Of a stretch of 64,000 bases of DNA, positions 51,539 through 58,919 are shown piece by piece; the stretch's first letter is position 1, and the number at the start of each line of letters is the position of its first letter. The notes below the pieces were generated by a model. It was not told the DNA's origin. It did no database searches and worked only from the letters and a program-made list of their open reading frames with translations. Position numbers and translations under genes: made by a program. This stretch comes from Sulfitobacter sp. S190 (GTDB lineage: Bacteria > Pseudomonadota > Alphaproteobacteria > Rhodobacterales > Rhodobacteraceae): positions 2,790,001 to 2,854,000 of the forward strand of contig NZ_CP081120.1 of the NCBI RefSeq assembly GCF_025141935.1, given 5' to 3'.

Positions 51539-52207
51539 TCAGGGCGAATTTGCCAACCGTTCGATGGCGGGGACGTCGCGCAATTCGATCTGGCCCCTGC
51601 TCAGGTTCAGCCAACCGCGCCGTTCGAACTCCTTGAGCTGTCTTGAAATGACCTCGCGTGCGGTGCCCAGTTCGATCGCAAGCTGCTGGTGGGTCAGATG
51701 CAACATGCCGGCATCGTCCTGAAGGTCGAGCAATCGCTGGGCCACACGAATATCCATCCGCCGAAACGCGATCTCTTCGATGACCATAAAGAGATCGGTA
51801 ATGCGCTTTGAATAGGCTTCGAAAACAAAGGCCCGAAACTCTTTGGAGGCTGCCATCATCTGGTCGAATGCGTCACGCGGGATCAGGATTGCCTCTATAT
51901 CCGTTTCGGCGATGCCCTCGGCAGAATAGTCCTCGAAAGCCAGAATGCATGCGGTTGTCAGAACACAGCTTTCGCCCGCGTGTATCCTGTACAAAACGAT
52001 TTCGCGTCCTGCTTCGGATAGCTGCTGCACCCGCACGGTTCCCGACACCATCAACAGCAGGTTTTCCGCCGGCTTGCCCGGACCGAAGATCAGGGTTCCC
52101 TGTTCAAATCGGGCATTGCGCGCGTTTTGATCCAGAATATCCGAAACCGTGGGGGACAAACCGCCAAGTCCGGGAAAACGCTCACGCCATGTCGGAGTTT
52201 TCAGCAT
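51539..52207 (-). CDS. Crp/Fnr-family transcriptional regulator without an N-terminal Fe-S motif
   Basis: A 222-residue regulator. The cNMP-like beta-roll spans about 25-130 and the HTH about 165-200 (LTHQQLAIELGTAREVISRQLKEFERRGW). The recognition helix keeps the E..SR pattern that reads TTGAT boxes in FNR. The four cysteines that hold the FNR cluster are absent. Instead C81 and C87 flank SCVLTTAC in the sensor domain, which could be a thiol or persulfide switch. It has an FNR-type box in its own promoter and sits beside sulfur-transport genes. Confidence 0.88.
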   Translation of the reverse strand: MLKTPTWRERFPGLGGLSPTVSDILDQNARNARFEQGTLIFGPGKPAENLLLMVSGTVRVQQLSEAGREIVLYRIHAGESCVLTTACILAFEDYSAEGIAETDIEAILIPRDAFDQMMAASKEFRAFVFEAYSKRITDLFMVIEEIAFRRMDIRVAQRLLDLQDDAGMLHLTHQQLAIELGTAREVISRQLKEFERRGWLNLSRGQIELRDVPAIERLANSP

Positions 52208-52259
52208 AGGTCACATCCTGCTTTTCGCGTTCACTATCGTGGTTCGTATCGCCCGCCCT

Positions 52260-52273
52260 TTGATCTCTATCAA
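52260..52273 (-). promoter_or_regulatory. FNR-type box upstream of the Crp/Fnr regulator gene
   Basis: TTGATCTCTATCAA is a perfect TTGAT-N4-ATCAA match. A GATAGT -10-like hexamer (52238-52233) is at class II spacing on the minus strand. The other promoter in this 296-bp divergent gap has its own box at 52442. Confidence 0.8.
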
Positions 52274-52441
52274 GCGACAACGTCAATTCGGCGTTTCGCG
52301 GGCCGTGCTATGGGCGGCACGGGCAAGACGGAAATTCACCAAGCCGGTCGATGTCACCGGCGCCCTCACGCGCTTTAGATGCAAGTCTTTTTTCTGGATT
52401 TAAAGAAGGCGTAAACGTCCACTGCCCTGCCCGGCGCCAAA

Positions 52442-52455
52442 TTGATGTCGCTCAA
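52442..52455 (+). promoter_or_regulatory. FNR-type box upstream of the ABC exporter-PHA synthase operon
   Basis: TTGATGTCGCTCAA has one mismatch to TTGAT-N4-ATCAA. TAGTAC (52477-52482) sits where a class II promoter's -10 would be, and the GTG start follows at 52504. Confidence 0.7.
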
Positions 52456-52503
52456 TCGCGGCGGTGTTATCCGCGCTAGTACCCGAAGCAGCAGGAGAAT
52501 GCC

Positions 52504-53211
52504 GTGCCGGATATCATTTTCAGAACCGAGGGGATTACAAAGGTCTATGAGACCGGAACGGTCAAGGTCTATGCCTTGGCCGGTGTTGATCTGGCGCTCT
52601 ATAAAGGAGAGCTGACAGTTCTCTTGGGGCCTTCGGGCAGCGGAAAGTCAACACTCCTCAACATTCTGGGGGGGCTGGATCACGCAACCGACGGCCGCGT
52701 CTGGTTCGACACTACCGAACTGACGCATATGTCGGATCGCGGTTTGACTCGGTACCGCCGCGATCACGTCGGGTTCGTTTTTCAATTCTACAATCTGGTG
52801 CCGAGCCTGACTGCGCGTGAAAACGTGCAGCTTGTGACGGATGTATCACCAGATCCCATGCCCGCGGAAGAAGCGCTCGATCTGGTGGGCCTGGGCAAGC
52901 GGATGGACCATTTTCCGTCGGAGATGTCGGGCGGTGAACAGCAGCGTGTCGCAATCGCACGCGCGATCGCGAAGCGGCCACAGATCCTGTTGTGTGACGA
53001 ACCGACAGGCGCGCTTGACAGCACGACGGGCGTGAAGGTGCTCGAGGTCCTGCGTGACATCAACGAGCGCTTCGGCACGACAACGGTCGTCATTACGCAC
53101 AACGCCGAAATACGGCGCATGGCGCATCGCGTGATCTTTTTTCAGGACGGCAAGATCAGCGAAACACAGGTCAATGAGACCCAGTTGGCACCGTCCGAGA
53201 TTGTTTGGTGA
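52504..53211 (+). CDS. ABC exporter ATP-binding protein (MacB/LolD type)
   Basis: A 235-residue single cassette: Walker [19 protein letters not shown] (about 40-57), Q-loop [11 protein letters not shown], signature [15 protein letters not shown], Walker [14 protein letters not shown] and H-loop [11 protein letters not shown]. The start is GTG 52504 with AGGAGA upstream; the nearby ATG at 52499 is out of frame. It is the first gene of a four-gene operon with a large FtsX permease, an HlyD-like adaptor and a PHA synthase. Confidence 0.92.
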   Translation: MPDIIFRTEGITKVYETGTVKVYALAGVDLALYKGELTVLLGPSGSGKSTLLNILGGLDHATDGRVWFDTTELTHMSDRGLTRYRRDHVGFVFQFYNLVPSLTARENVQLVTDVSPDPMPAEEALDLVGLGKRMDHFPSEMSGGEQQRVAIARAIAKRPQILLCDEPTGALDSTTGVKVLEVLRDINERFGTTTVVITHNAEIRRMAHRVIFFQDGKISETQVNETQLAPSEIVW

Positions 53212-53217
53212 CGCATC

Positions 53218-55581
53218 ATGCAAGCCATTGATCAAAAACTTCTGCGGGATTTCAGGCGTCTGTGGATACAGGTGTTTGCGATTGCAATGGTGCTGGCGTG
53301 TGGCGTCGCGATCCTTTTAACCTCCGTCGGGATGTACAAGGCGCTTTCGGAAACCCGAACCGCCTATTACGAACGCAACCGCTTTGCCGATATCTTTGCA
53401 CATGCGACGCGTGCGCCGCTGTCCTTGCTGCCCGAGATCGAACGCATGAACGGTGTGCTTGGCGCAGAGGCGCGGATTGCCGAATACGCCATTCTGGACA
53501 TTGATGGATATCCGCGCACGGCCGTGGGCCATATCATATCGCTACCGAAAACATCGGCGCCGATCCTGAATGTCCCAATCCTCGTGACCGGTCGGTATCC
53601 GGACCCTGCAAGTACGCATGAGGTTCTGGTCAACGCCCCTTTTGCCGCAGCGCACGGTTTTACCATCGGTGACAGGTTCAGCGCGAACCTGAAGGGACGG
53701 CAACGCGCGTTTGTCATCGTGGGAACCGTCCTATCTCCCGAATTCATTTACACGATCGGACCCGGTGCATTGATGCCCGATGACGCGGCATTCGCCATCG
53801 TATGGATGGCCGAAAGGGCGGCGGCGGCTGCGTTCGACATGACCGGCGCGTTCAATGACGTTTCGCTCTCGCTCCTGCCCGGGGTACAACCGGAACCGGT
53901 GATCGACGCGCTTGATACACTGCTCGCACCCTACGGCGGACAGGGCGCTTACGGGCGGGATCTGCAGACATCGGACGCGTTTCTGGACGCCGAGATCAAT
54001 CAGCTCAGAGGCATGTCGATCATCCTGCCGCCCATCTTCTTCGGCATCGCAGCTTTTCTGGTCAGCATGGTGATGAGCCGGATCATCACGCTCGAACGCA
54101 GCGAGATCGGGCTTCTCAAGGCACTCGGCTATTCAAATGTGGAAATCTGCCTTCACTACCTGATGCTTGCCGGATTGATCGCAATTGTCGGCGTCGGGAT
54201 CGGGTGGATCGCAGGCACGCTGATGGCGCGGTCGACCGCGGCGCAATATGCGGATTTTTTCAATTTTCCCTATGTGATTTTCCATGTGTCCTATTGGGTT
54301 TACGCTCTTGCGGGAATCGCGGGGCTGGCCACCACAAGTATCGGGGCGGCACAGGCCGCGTTGAAAGCGGCGCGGCTTGCACCTGCAATCGCAATGCAGC
54401 CGCCGGCCCCACCGCGCTTCAAAAGGTCGTACATCGACGATGCGATGGCGCGGATGCGCCTTGCGCAAACCACGGTGATGATCCTGCGTTCCCTGCTGCG
54501 CTGGCCCTTGCGGAGCTTTCTGACATCACTCGGGCTCGCGCTTGCGGTGGCGTCGGTCATCGCCGCGACTTTCATCAACGACGCGCTGGACGAGATTGTC
54601 GATCTGGCGTTCTACCAGACCAATCGGCAGGACGCGATGCTCCTGTTTTCCGAAGATATTCCGCAGGTCGCAATCGAGGACGTGCGCAATCTGCCCGGCG
54701 TGCTGCAGGCGGAAGGGCAGCAGTTTCACGCGGCCACCCTGCGTCACGGCCATCTGAGCAAGCGCGTCGCAGTCGAAGCGCGACGCCCCGACACCGACCT
54801 GAGCAGGGTTCTGGATGCGAAGGGCCAGCAGGTGAATGTGCCCGCAGGCGGTATCGTTCTGTCCAGACGGCTTGCATCGCATCTGGCTATCGAACCGGGG
54901 GAGACCGTCGAGATCGCGTTTCTCACCGGCCGCCGGGAAACACACGATGTCACCGTGACGGATCTGGTGGACCTGCATTTCGGGCTTGGTGCCTATATGG
55001 ACTTCGAAGCGTTGAACACCCTGTTTCGACAGGCGCCGCGCGTGTCGACGGTCAATATTACGCTGGACGCTAACGCGCTGGATGCGCTGCACGATGTCAT
55101 CAAGCAAACGCCGCAAATCACGGGGATCGTTGAAATGAACGAAAACCGTCGGTCGTTTCAGGAGACAATCGAGGAAAACATCGTGGTGATGAACACGATC
55201 TATATCGCGGTTGCGGTCCTGATTACCGTGGGCGTCACCTATAACGCCGCACGCATCCAGCTATCGGAACGCGCCCGCGAGTTGGCCAGCCTTCGGATAC
55301 TGGGGTTCGGGCGGGGCGATGTCTCCTATATCCTGATCGGTGAGATGATGCTGATCGCGCTGATCGCACAGCCTTTTGGCTGGGGCATAGGGGCGTACAT
55401 CGCGCATCTGATGAGCACCAATTTCACCTCCGACCTCTACGAAATTCCGCTGGTGCTCAAACCGGCGACATTCACGTTTGCCAGTCTCGTCGTGCTGGGC
55501 GCCGCCCTTATGTCTGTTCTGGTCGTGCGTCGCCGCCTTGACCGGCTCGATCTGGTTTCTGTCATGAAAACGAGGGAATAA
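53218..55581 (+). CDS. Large FtsX-domain ABC exporter permease
   Basis: A 787-residue permease with two MacB/FtsX units in tandem. Each has a periplasmic domain and a group of C-terminal helices (about 270-390 and 655-780), with an N-terminal helix at about 16-40. The second FtsX block contains NAARIQLSERARELASLRILGFGRGD. The layout matches the long YknZ/LolE-like permeases associated with HlyD adaptors. It starts 6 bp after the ATPase stop and ends 4 bp before the adaptor gene. The exported substrate is unknown. Confidence 0.9.
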   Translation: MQAIDQKLLRDFRRLWIQVFAIAMVLACGVAILLTSVGMYKALSETRTAYYERNRFADIFAHATRAPLSLLPEIERMNGVLGAEARIAEYAILDIDGYPRTAVGHIISLPKTSAPILNVPILVTGRYPDPASTHEVLVNAPFAAAHGFTIGDRFSANLKGRQRAFVIVGTVLSPEFIYTIGPGALMPDDAAFAIVWMAERAAAAAFDMTGAFNDVSLSLLPGVQPEPVIDALDTLLAPYGGQGAYGRDLQTSDAFLDAEINQLRGMSIILPPIFFGIAAFLVSMVMSRIITLERSEIGLLKALGYSNVEICLHYLMLAGLIAIVGVGIGWIAGTLMARSTAAQYADFFNFPYVIFHVSYWVYALAGIAGLATTSIGAAQAALKAARLAPAIAMQPPAPPRFKRSYIDDAMARMRLAQTTVMILRSLLRWPLRSFLTSLGLALAVASVIAATFINDALDEIVDLAFYQTNRQDAMLLFSEDIPQVAIEDVRNLPGVLQAEGQQFHAATLRHGHLSKRVAVEARRPDTDLSRVLDAKGQQVNVPAGGIVLSRRLASHLAIEPGETVEIAFLTGRRETHDVTVTDLVDLHFGLGAYMDFEALNTLFRQAPRVSTVNITLDANALDALHDVIKQTPQITGIVEMNENRRSFQETIEENIVVMNTIYIAVAVLITVGVTYNAARIQLSERARELASLRILGFGRGDVSYILIGEMMLIALIAQPFGWGIGAYIAHLMSTNFTSDLYEIPLVLKPATFTFASLVVLGAALMSVLVVRRRLDRLDLVSVMKTRE

Positions 55582-55585
55582 TCCG

Positions 55586-56797
55586 ATGGCCTATTCAAAC
55601 CGCACGCTTGTCCTTTTCGGCACCGGCTTTGCACTGATTGCCGGGCTGTCCTTCATCAGCTTTCGTACCGATCCGGTGCCGGTCGATCTGGCGGTGGTGA
55701 CACAAGGTCCGATGCAGGTCACAATAAACGCGGACGGCAAGACCCAGGTGCGCGATCTGTTCGAAGTCGCCGCACCCGTTTCCGGCACCGCGCTGCGGTC
55801 TCCTGTGGCAGAGGGCGACCGCGTGGTGGCAGGGGAAACAGTTGTTGCGGTCGTCCAACCCGCATCGGTCGCCTTTCTCGATGCCCGCTCACAAATGCAG
55901 GCCGAAGCCGCGTTGCGCGAAGCCGAAGCCGCCCGGCACGTGGCACAGGCTGATCTGAAGCAGGCGGAGGAAACGGCCCGATTTGCGCAGTCGCAGTTTG
56001 CCCGCACGCAGGCTTTGCTGAACCGCGGCGTGACATCTGTCACGCGGATGGAGGACGACAGCCAGCGCCTTGCGGTCGCGGAAGCCGCGATTGCTGCAGC
56101 GCAGGCGCGTATCGAAATGGCCGACGGGACCATCGAACGTGCCCGCGCCACCCTGCTGACGCCCGATCCGGGCAATACGCAGGCCGATGCGTGCTGCGTA
56201 CGGATCGTGGCCCCCGGTGACGGCGTGGTGTTATCGGTCACGGCAATAAGCGAACGGCCCGTTGTCACGGGAGCGCCCCTGCTCAGCATTGGAAATCCGT
56301 CACAGCTAGAGCTTGTGGCAGACATACTGTCAAAAGATGCCGTGCGACTATCGCCCGGTGCCCTGGCATATGTCGACCGGTGGGGAGGAGACCGTCCACT
56401 TGAAGCGCGGCTGGTTCGTATCGATCCCAAGGCAATCACCAAAGTATCCGCGCTGGGAATTGAAGAGCAGCGTGTCGATGCCACTTTCGATCTCGTGACG
56501 CCCATCGAAGAACGTCCGGGGCTGGGCGACGGTTTTGCGGTCTTTTTGCGCATCGTTGAATGGCAGGCCGACGATGTCCTGCAAGTGCCCCTGAGCACGG
56601 TGTTTCGCGAGAACGAGGATTGGGCCGTATTTGTCGAGATCGACGGCGTTGCAGAAAAGCGCGCCGTCACACTGGGGCGGCGCAACGATACGACGGTCGA
56701 AGTCATCAGCGGGCTGCTCGTCGGCGAAAAGGTTGTCGCCCATCCGAGCGATGAGATAGCCGCCGGTGCCGCATTGATCGAAAGATCGGCATTATGA
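55586..56797 (+). CDS. HlyD/RND-type periplasmic adaptor protein
   Basis: A 403-residue membrane-fusion protein. An N-terminal anchor (TLVLFGTGFALIAGLSFISF, about 6-25) is followed by a lipoyl half-motif (VAAPVSGTALRSPVAEGDRVVAGE). An alpha-helical hairpin of Ala/Glu/Gln-rich heptads runs from about 95 to 190, then the second lipoyl half (VRIVAPGDGVVLSV) and beta-barrel domains. It would couple the FtsX permease to an outer-membrane or cell-surface exit. Its stop overlaps the PHA synthase start by 4 bp. Confidence 0.9.
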   Translation: MAYSNRTLVLFGTGFALIAGLSFISFRTDPVPVDLAVVTQGPMQVTINADGKTQVRDLFEVAAPVSGTALRSPVAEGDRVVAGETVVAVVQPASVAFLDARSQMQAEAALREAEAARHVAQADLKQAEETARFAQSQFARTQALLNRGVTSVTRMEDDSQRLAVAEAAIAAAQARIEMADGTIERARATLLTPDPGNTQADACCVRIVAPGDGVVLSVTAISERPVVTGAPLLSIGNPSQLELVADILSKDAVRLSPGALAYVDRWGGDRPLEARLVRIDPKAITKVSALGIEEQRVDATFDLVTPIEERPGLGDGFAVFLRIVEWQADDVLQVPLSTVFRENEDWAVFVEIDGVAEKRAVTLGRRNDTTVEVISGLLVGEKVVAHPSDEIAAGAALIERSAL

Positions 56798-58446
56798 AGG
56801 ACACAGGCGAAAAGATACCGGGCCTTGATACATATTGGCACGCGGCACTCGGCCAATTCACACACGGTCTGTCACCCTCTGCGCTTGCGACCGCCTATAC
56901 GGATTGGGCGCTACATTTGTTGGGCTCCCCGCAAAAGCAGGCCGAATTGGCACGGCTTGCAATGTCGAATGCAGTCGGGTTGGAGGACCGGCAAGACAAA
57001 CGGTTTGCCGACCCTGCATGGTCTCAGTTTCCGTTCAAAGGGTATGCGCAGAGCTTCTTGGCGGTGCAGACATGGTGGGATGCGGCGACGAAGGATCTCG
57101 CTGGGGTGGAGCCCAGACACACCCAGATTGTCAACTTCGCCGCCCGTCAATGGCTTGACCTCTTCTCGCCCGCCAACTTCGCGATGACCAACCCCAAGGT
57201 GATCAGAAAGGCGCAGGAAACGGGCGGACAGAGCCTCGTGCAAGGTGCACGGTACTGGATCGAGGACTTTAACCGGGTTCTGACAAAGCAGCCGCGCAAA
57301 CCCTCCGGGTTTGCAGTTGGCAAGCAGCTCGCCACCACCCCGGGCGATGTCGTGATGCGCAACCGGCTCGTAGAATTGATCCGCTACCGCCCGACAACAG
57401 AAAAGCTGTACCCCGAGCCCATCTTGATCGTGCCCGCATGGATCATGAAATACTATATCCTTGATTTGACGGCACAGCGGTCCCTTGTCGCGTACCTGCG
57501 CGATCAGGGTTTCGAGGTCTTTATCCTTTCGTGGGTAAATCCCGGCGCCGAAGACGCCGAATTGTCGATACAGGATTATGTCGATCTGGGCGTGCGCGCG
57601 GCCATCGCCCGGATCAGGGAAATGGGACACGAACGCCTGCATGCCGCAGGTTACTGTCTGGGTGGCACGTTGCTTGCCATCGTGGCGGCAGCCTTGGCCC
57701 GCGATGCGGACGACAGTCTTGCCAGCATCAGCCTGCTTGCCGCTCAGGTGGATTTTTCGGAGCCGGGTGAGCTGGGGTTGTTCATCAACGAAAGCCAGGT
57801 CGCCTTTCTGGAGGATATCATGTCGACGCGCGGGTATCTCAGGGCGGATCAGATGGCCGGTGCCTTTCAGCTCTTGCGGTCGAACGACCTGATATGGAGC
57901 AGGGTCATCCGGCATTATCTGCTGGGGGAACGGACCCCGGACAACCCTTTGCTGGCGTGGAATGCCGATACCACGCGGATGCCGGCCCGGATGCATGCGC
58001 AGTATTTACGCCAGCTTTTTCTGGAGAACGATCTGGCCAAGGGTCGTTTCAAGGTCGACGGGAGAGCTGTAGCGCTGAGTGACGTGAGACAGGACATCTA
58101 CTGCGTGGCGACCGAAACCGACCACGTCTCACCATGGATATCGGTCTATCGATTGTCATTGCTGACCGACACGGATGTGACATTCGTATTGACGAACGGC
58201 GGGCATAACGGGGGCATCCTGTCGGAGCCGGGGCACAGCGGTCGGCATTATCGCTTTGGACACAAGACCGAAGGTGACAAGCACGAAGCAGCTGCCCGCT
58301 GGATCGACAATCACCCGCCCAGCGATGGGTCATGGTGGGAACACTGGGTCCATTGGCTGTCACACCGAAGCAGCCCGATGGTTCGGACCAAATGCGACCC
58401 CTCGGTTTCCCTCGGGGCCGCACCTGGTGGCTACGTCTTCGGCTGA
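56794..58446 (+). CDS. phaC: Polyhydroxyalkanoate synthase-like protein
   Basis: A 550-residue alpha/beta-hydrolase of the PhaC family. The nucleophile is C288 in the lipase-like box GYCLGGTLL; the Asp (ATETDHVSPW, about 438) and His (NGGHNGG, about 468) complete the triad. The PhaC N-terminal domain (about 60-225) carries WDAATKDLAGVEPRHTQIVNFAARQWLD. It polymerises hydroxyacyl-CoA in the family. Being the fourth gene of an ABC exporter operon is unusual. No phaA/phaB is nearby, so this may be a second synthase. Confidence 0.88.
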   Translation: MKDTGEKIPGLDTYWHAALGQFTHGLSPSALATAYTDWALHLLGSPQKQAELARLAMSNAVGLEDRQDKRFADPAWSQFPFKGYAQSFLAVQTWWDAATKDLAGVEPRHTQIVNFAARQWLDLFSPANFAMTNPKVIRKAQETGGQSLVQGARYWIEDFNRVLTKQPRKPSGFAVGKQLATTPGDVVMRNRLVELIRYRPTTEKLYPEPILIVPAWIMKYYILDLTAQRSLVAYLRDQGFEVFILSWVNPGAEDAELSIQDYVDLGVRAAIARIREMGHERLHAAGYCLGGTLLAIVAAALARDADDSLASISLLAAQVDFSEPGELGLFINESQVAFLEDIMSTRGYLRADQMAGAFQLLRSNDLIWSRVIRHYLLGERTPDNPLLAWNADTTRMPARMHAQYLRQLFLENDLAKGRFKVDGRAVALSDVRQDIYCVATETDHVSPWISVYRLSLLTDTDVTFVLTNGGHNGGILSEPGHSGRHYRFGHKTEGDKHEAAARWIDNHPPSDGSWWEHWVHWLSHRSSPMVRTKCDPSVSLGAAPGGYVFG

Positions 58447-58448
58447 CG

Positions 58449-58787
58449 TCAGGCTTTTTTGTCGGAAGACGTGAACGCTTTGGTCCCCATTTCGACCAAT
58501 TTGCCCGTCTCCGCCTGATACTGGTCGAGAGCCTTTTGCATGAATTGCCCTTGAATATGCTGCAGGTCAGCCACGTTCTTGCAGTGCAGGATTTCGTGCT
58601 GTGTCTTTACATCTTCCTTGATGCGCTCGGCCACGAACCCCGCGACTTCGGCACTCATTGCGCTCATCGCTTCGAGCCATGCAGTCCCGATCCCCAGCAG
58701 GTTTCCCATCCCCGCCTCCTGAAGCTGCGACACAGCATCGAACGTTGCATTGACGGGATCTTCCTTGTTCGGCGTCGTTTCGGCCAT
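58449..58787 (-). CDS. Phasin-family granule-associated protein
   Basis: A 112-residue helical, Ala/Gln-rich protein matching the phasin pattern (FDAVSQLQEAGMGNLLGIGTAWLEAMSAMSAEVAGFVAERIKEDV, with KNVADLQHIQGQFMQKALDQYQAE). Phasins coat PHA granules. It is convergent with the PHA synthase gene (2 bp between stops) and divergent from the P-type ATPase, sharing an FNR-type box with it. Synthase and phasin are therefore probably coregulated from different promoters. Confidence 0.88.
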   Translation of the reverse strand: MAETTPNKEDPVNATFDAVSQLQEAGMGNLLGIGTAWLEAMSAMSAEVAGFVAERIKEDVKTQHEILHCKNVADLQHIQGQFMQKALDQYQAETGKLVEMGTKAFTSSDKKA

Positions 58788-58848
58788 TCTGAATGCTCCT
58801 GATCTGTGACGTTACCGGCAGATACTAGACCTGCCCGGACAAGCCGCT

Positions 58849-58862
58849 TTGACATTGCTCAA
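58849..58862. promoter_or_regulatory. FNR-like box between the phasin and P-type ATPase genes
   Basis: TTGACATTGCTCAA has two mismatches to TTGAT-N4-ATCAA. -10-like hexamers sit at class II spacing on both sides: TAGTAT for the phasin (58827-58822) and GATACC for the ATPase (58884-58889). It may therefore serve both genes. Confidence 0.6.
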
Positions 58863-58919
58863 TCCGGCACCGCGCTTTCGCAAGATACCAAGGCAAGAAA
58901 TGCGTCGATGAGGTGTCTG

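Noticed and set aside
58430..58470. Possible bidirectional terminator between phaC and the phasin gene
   Set aside because: The T-run after the phaC stop is inside the phasin coding end and only a 4-bp stem precedes it.
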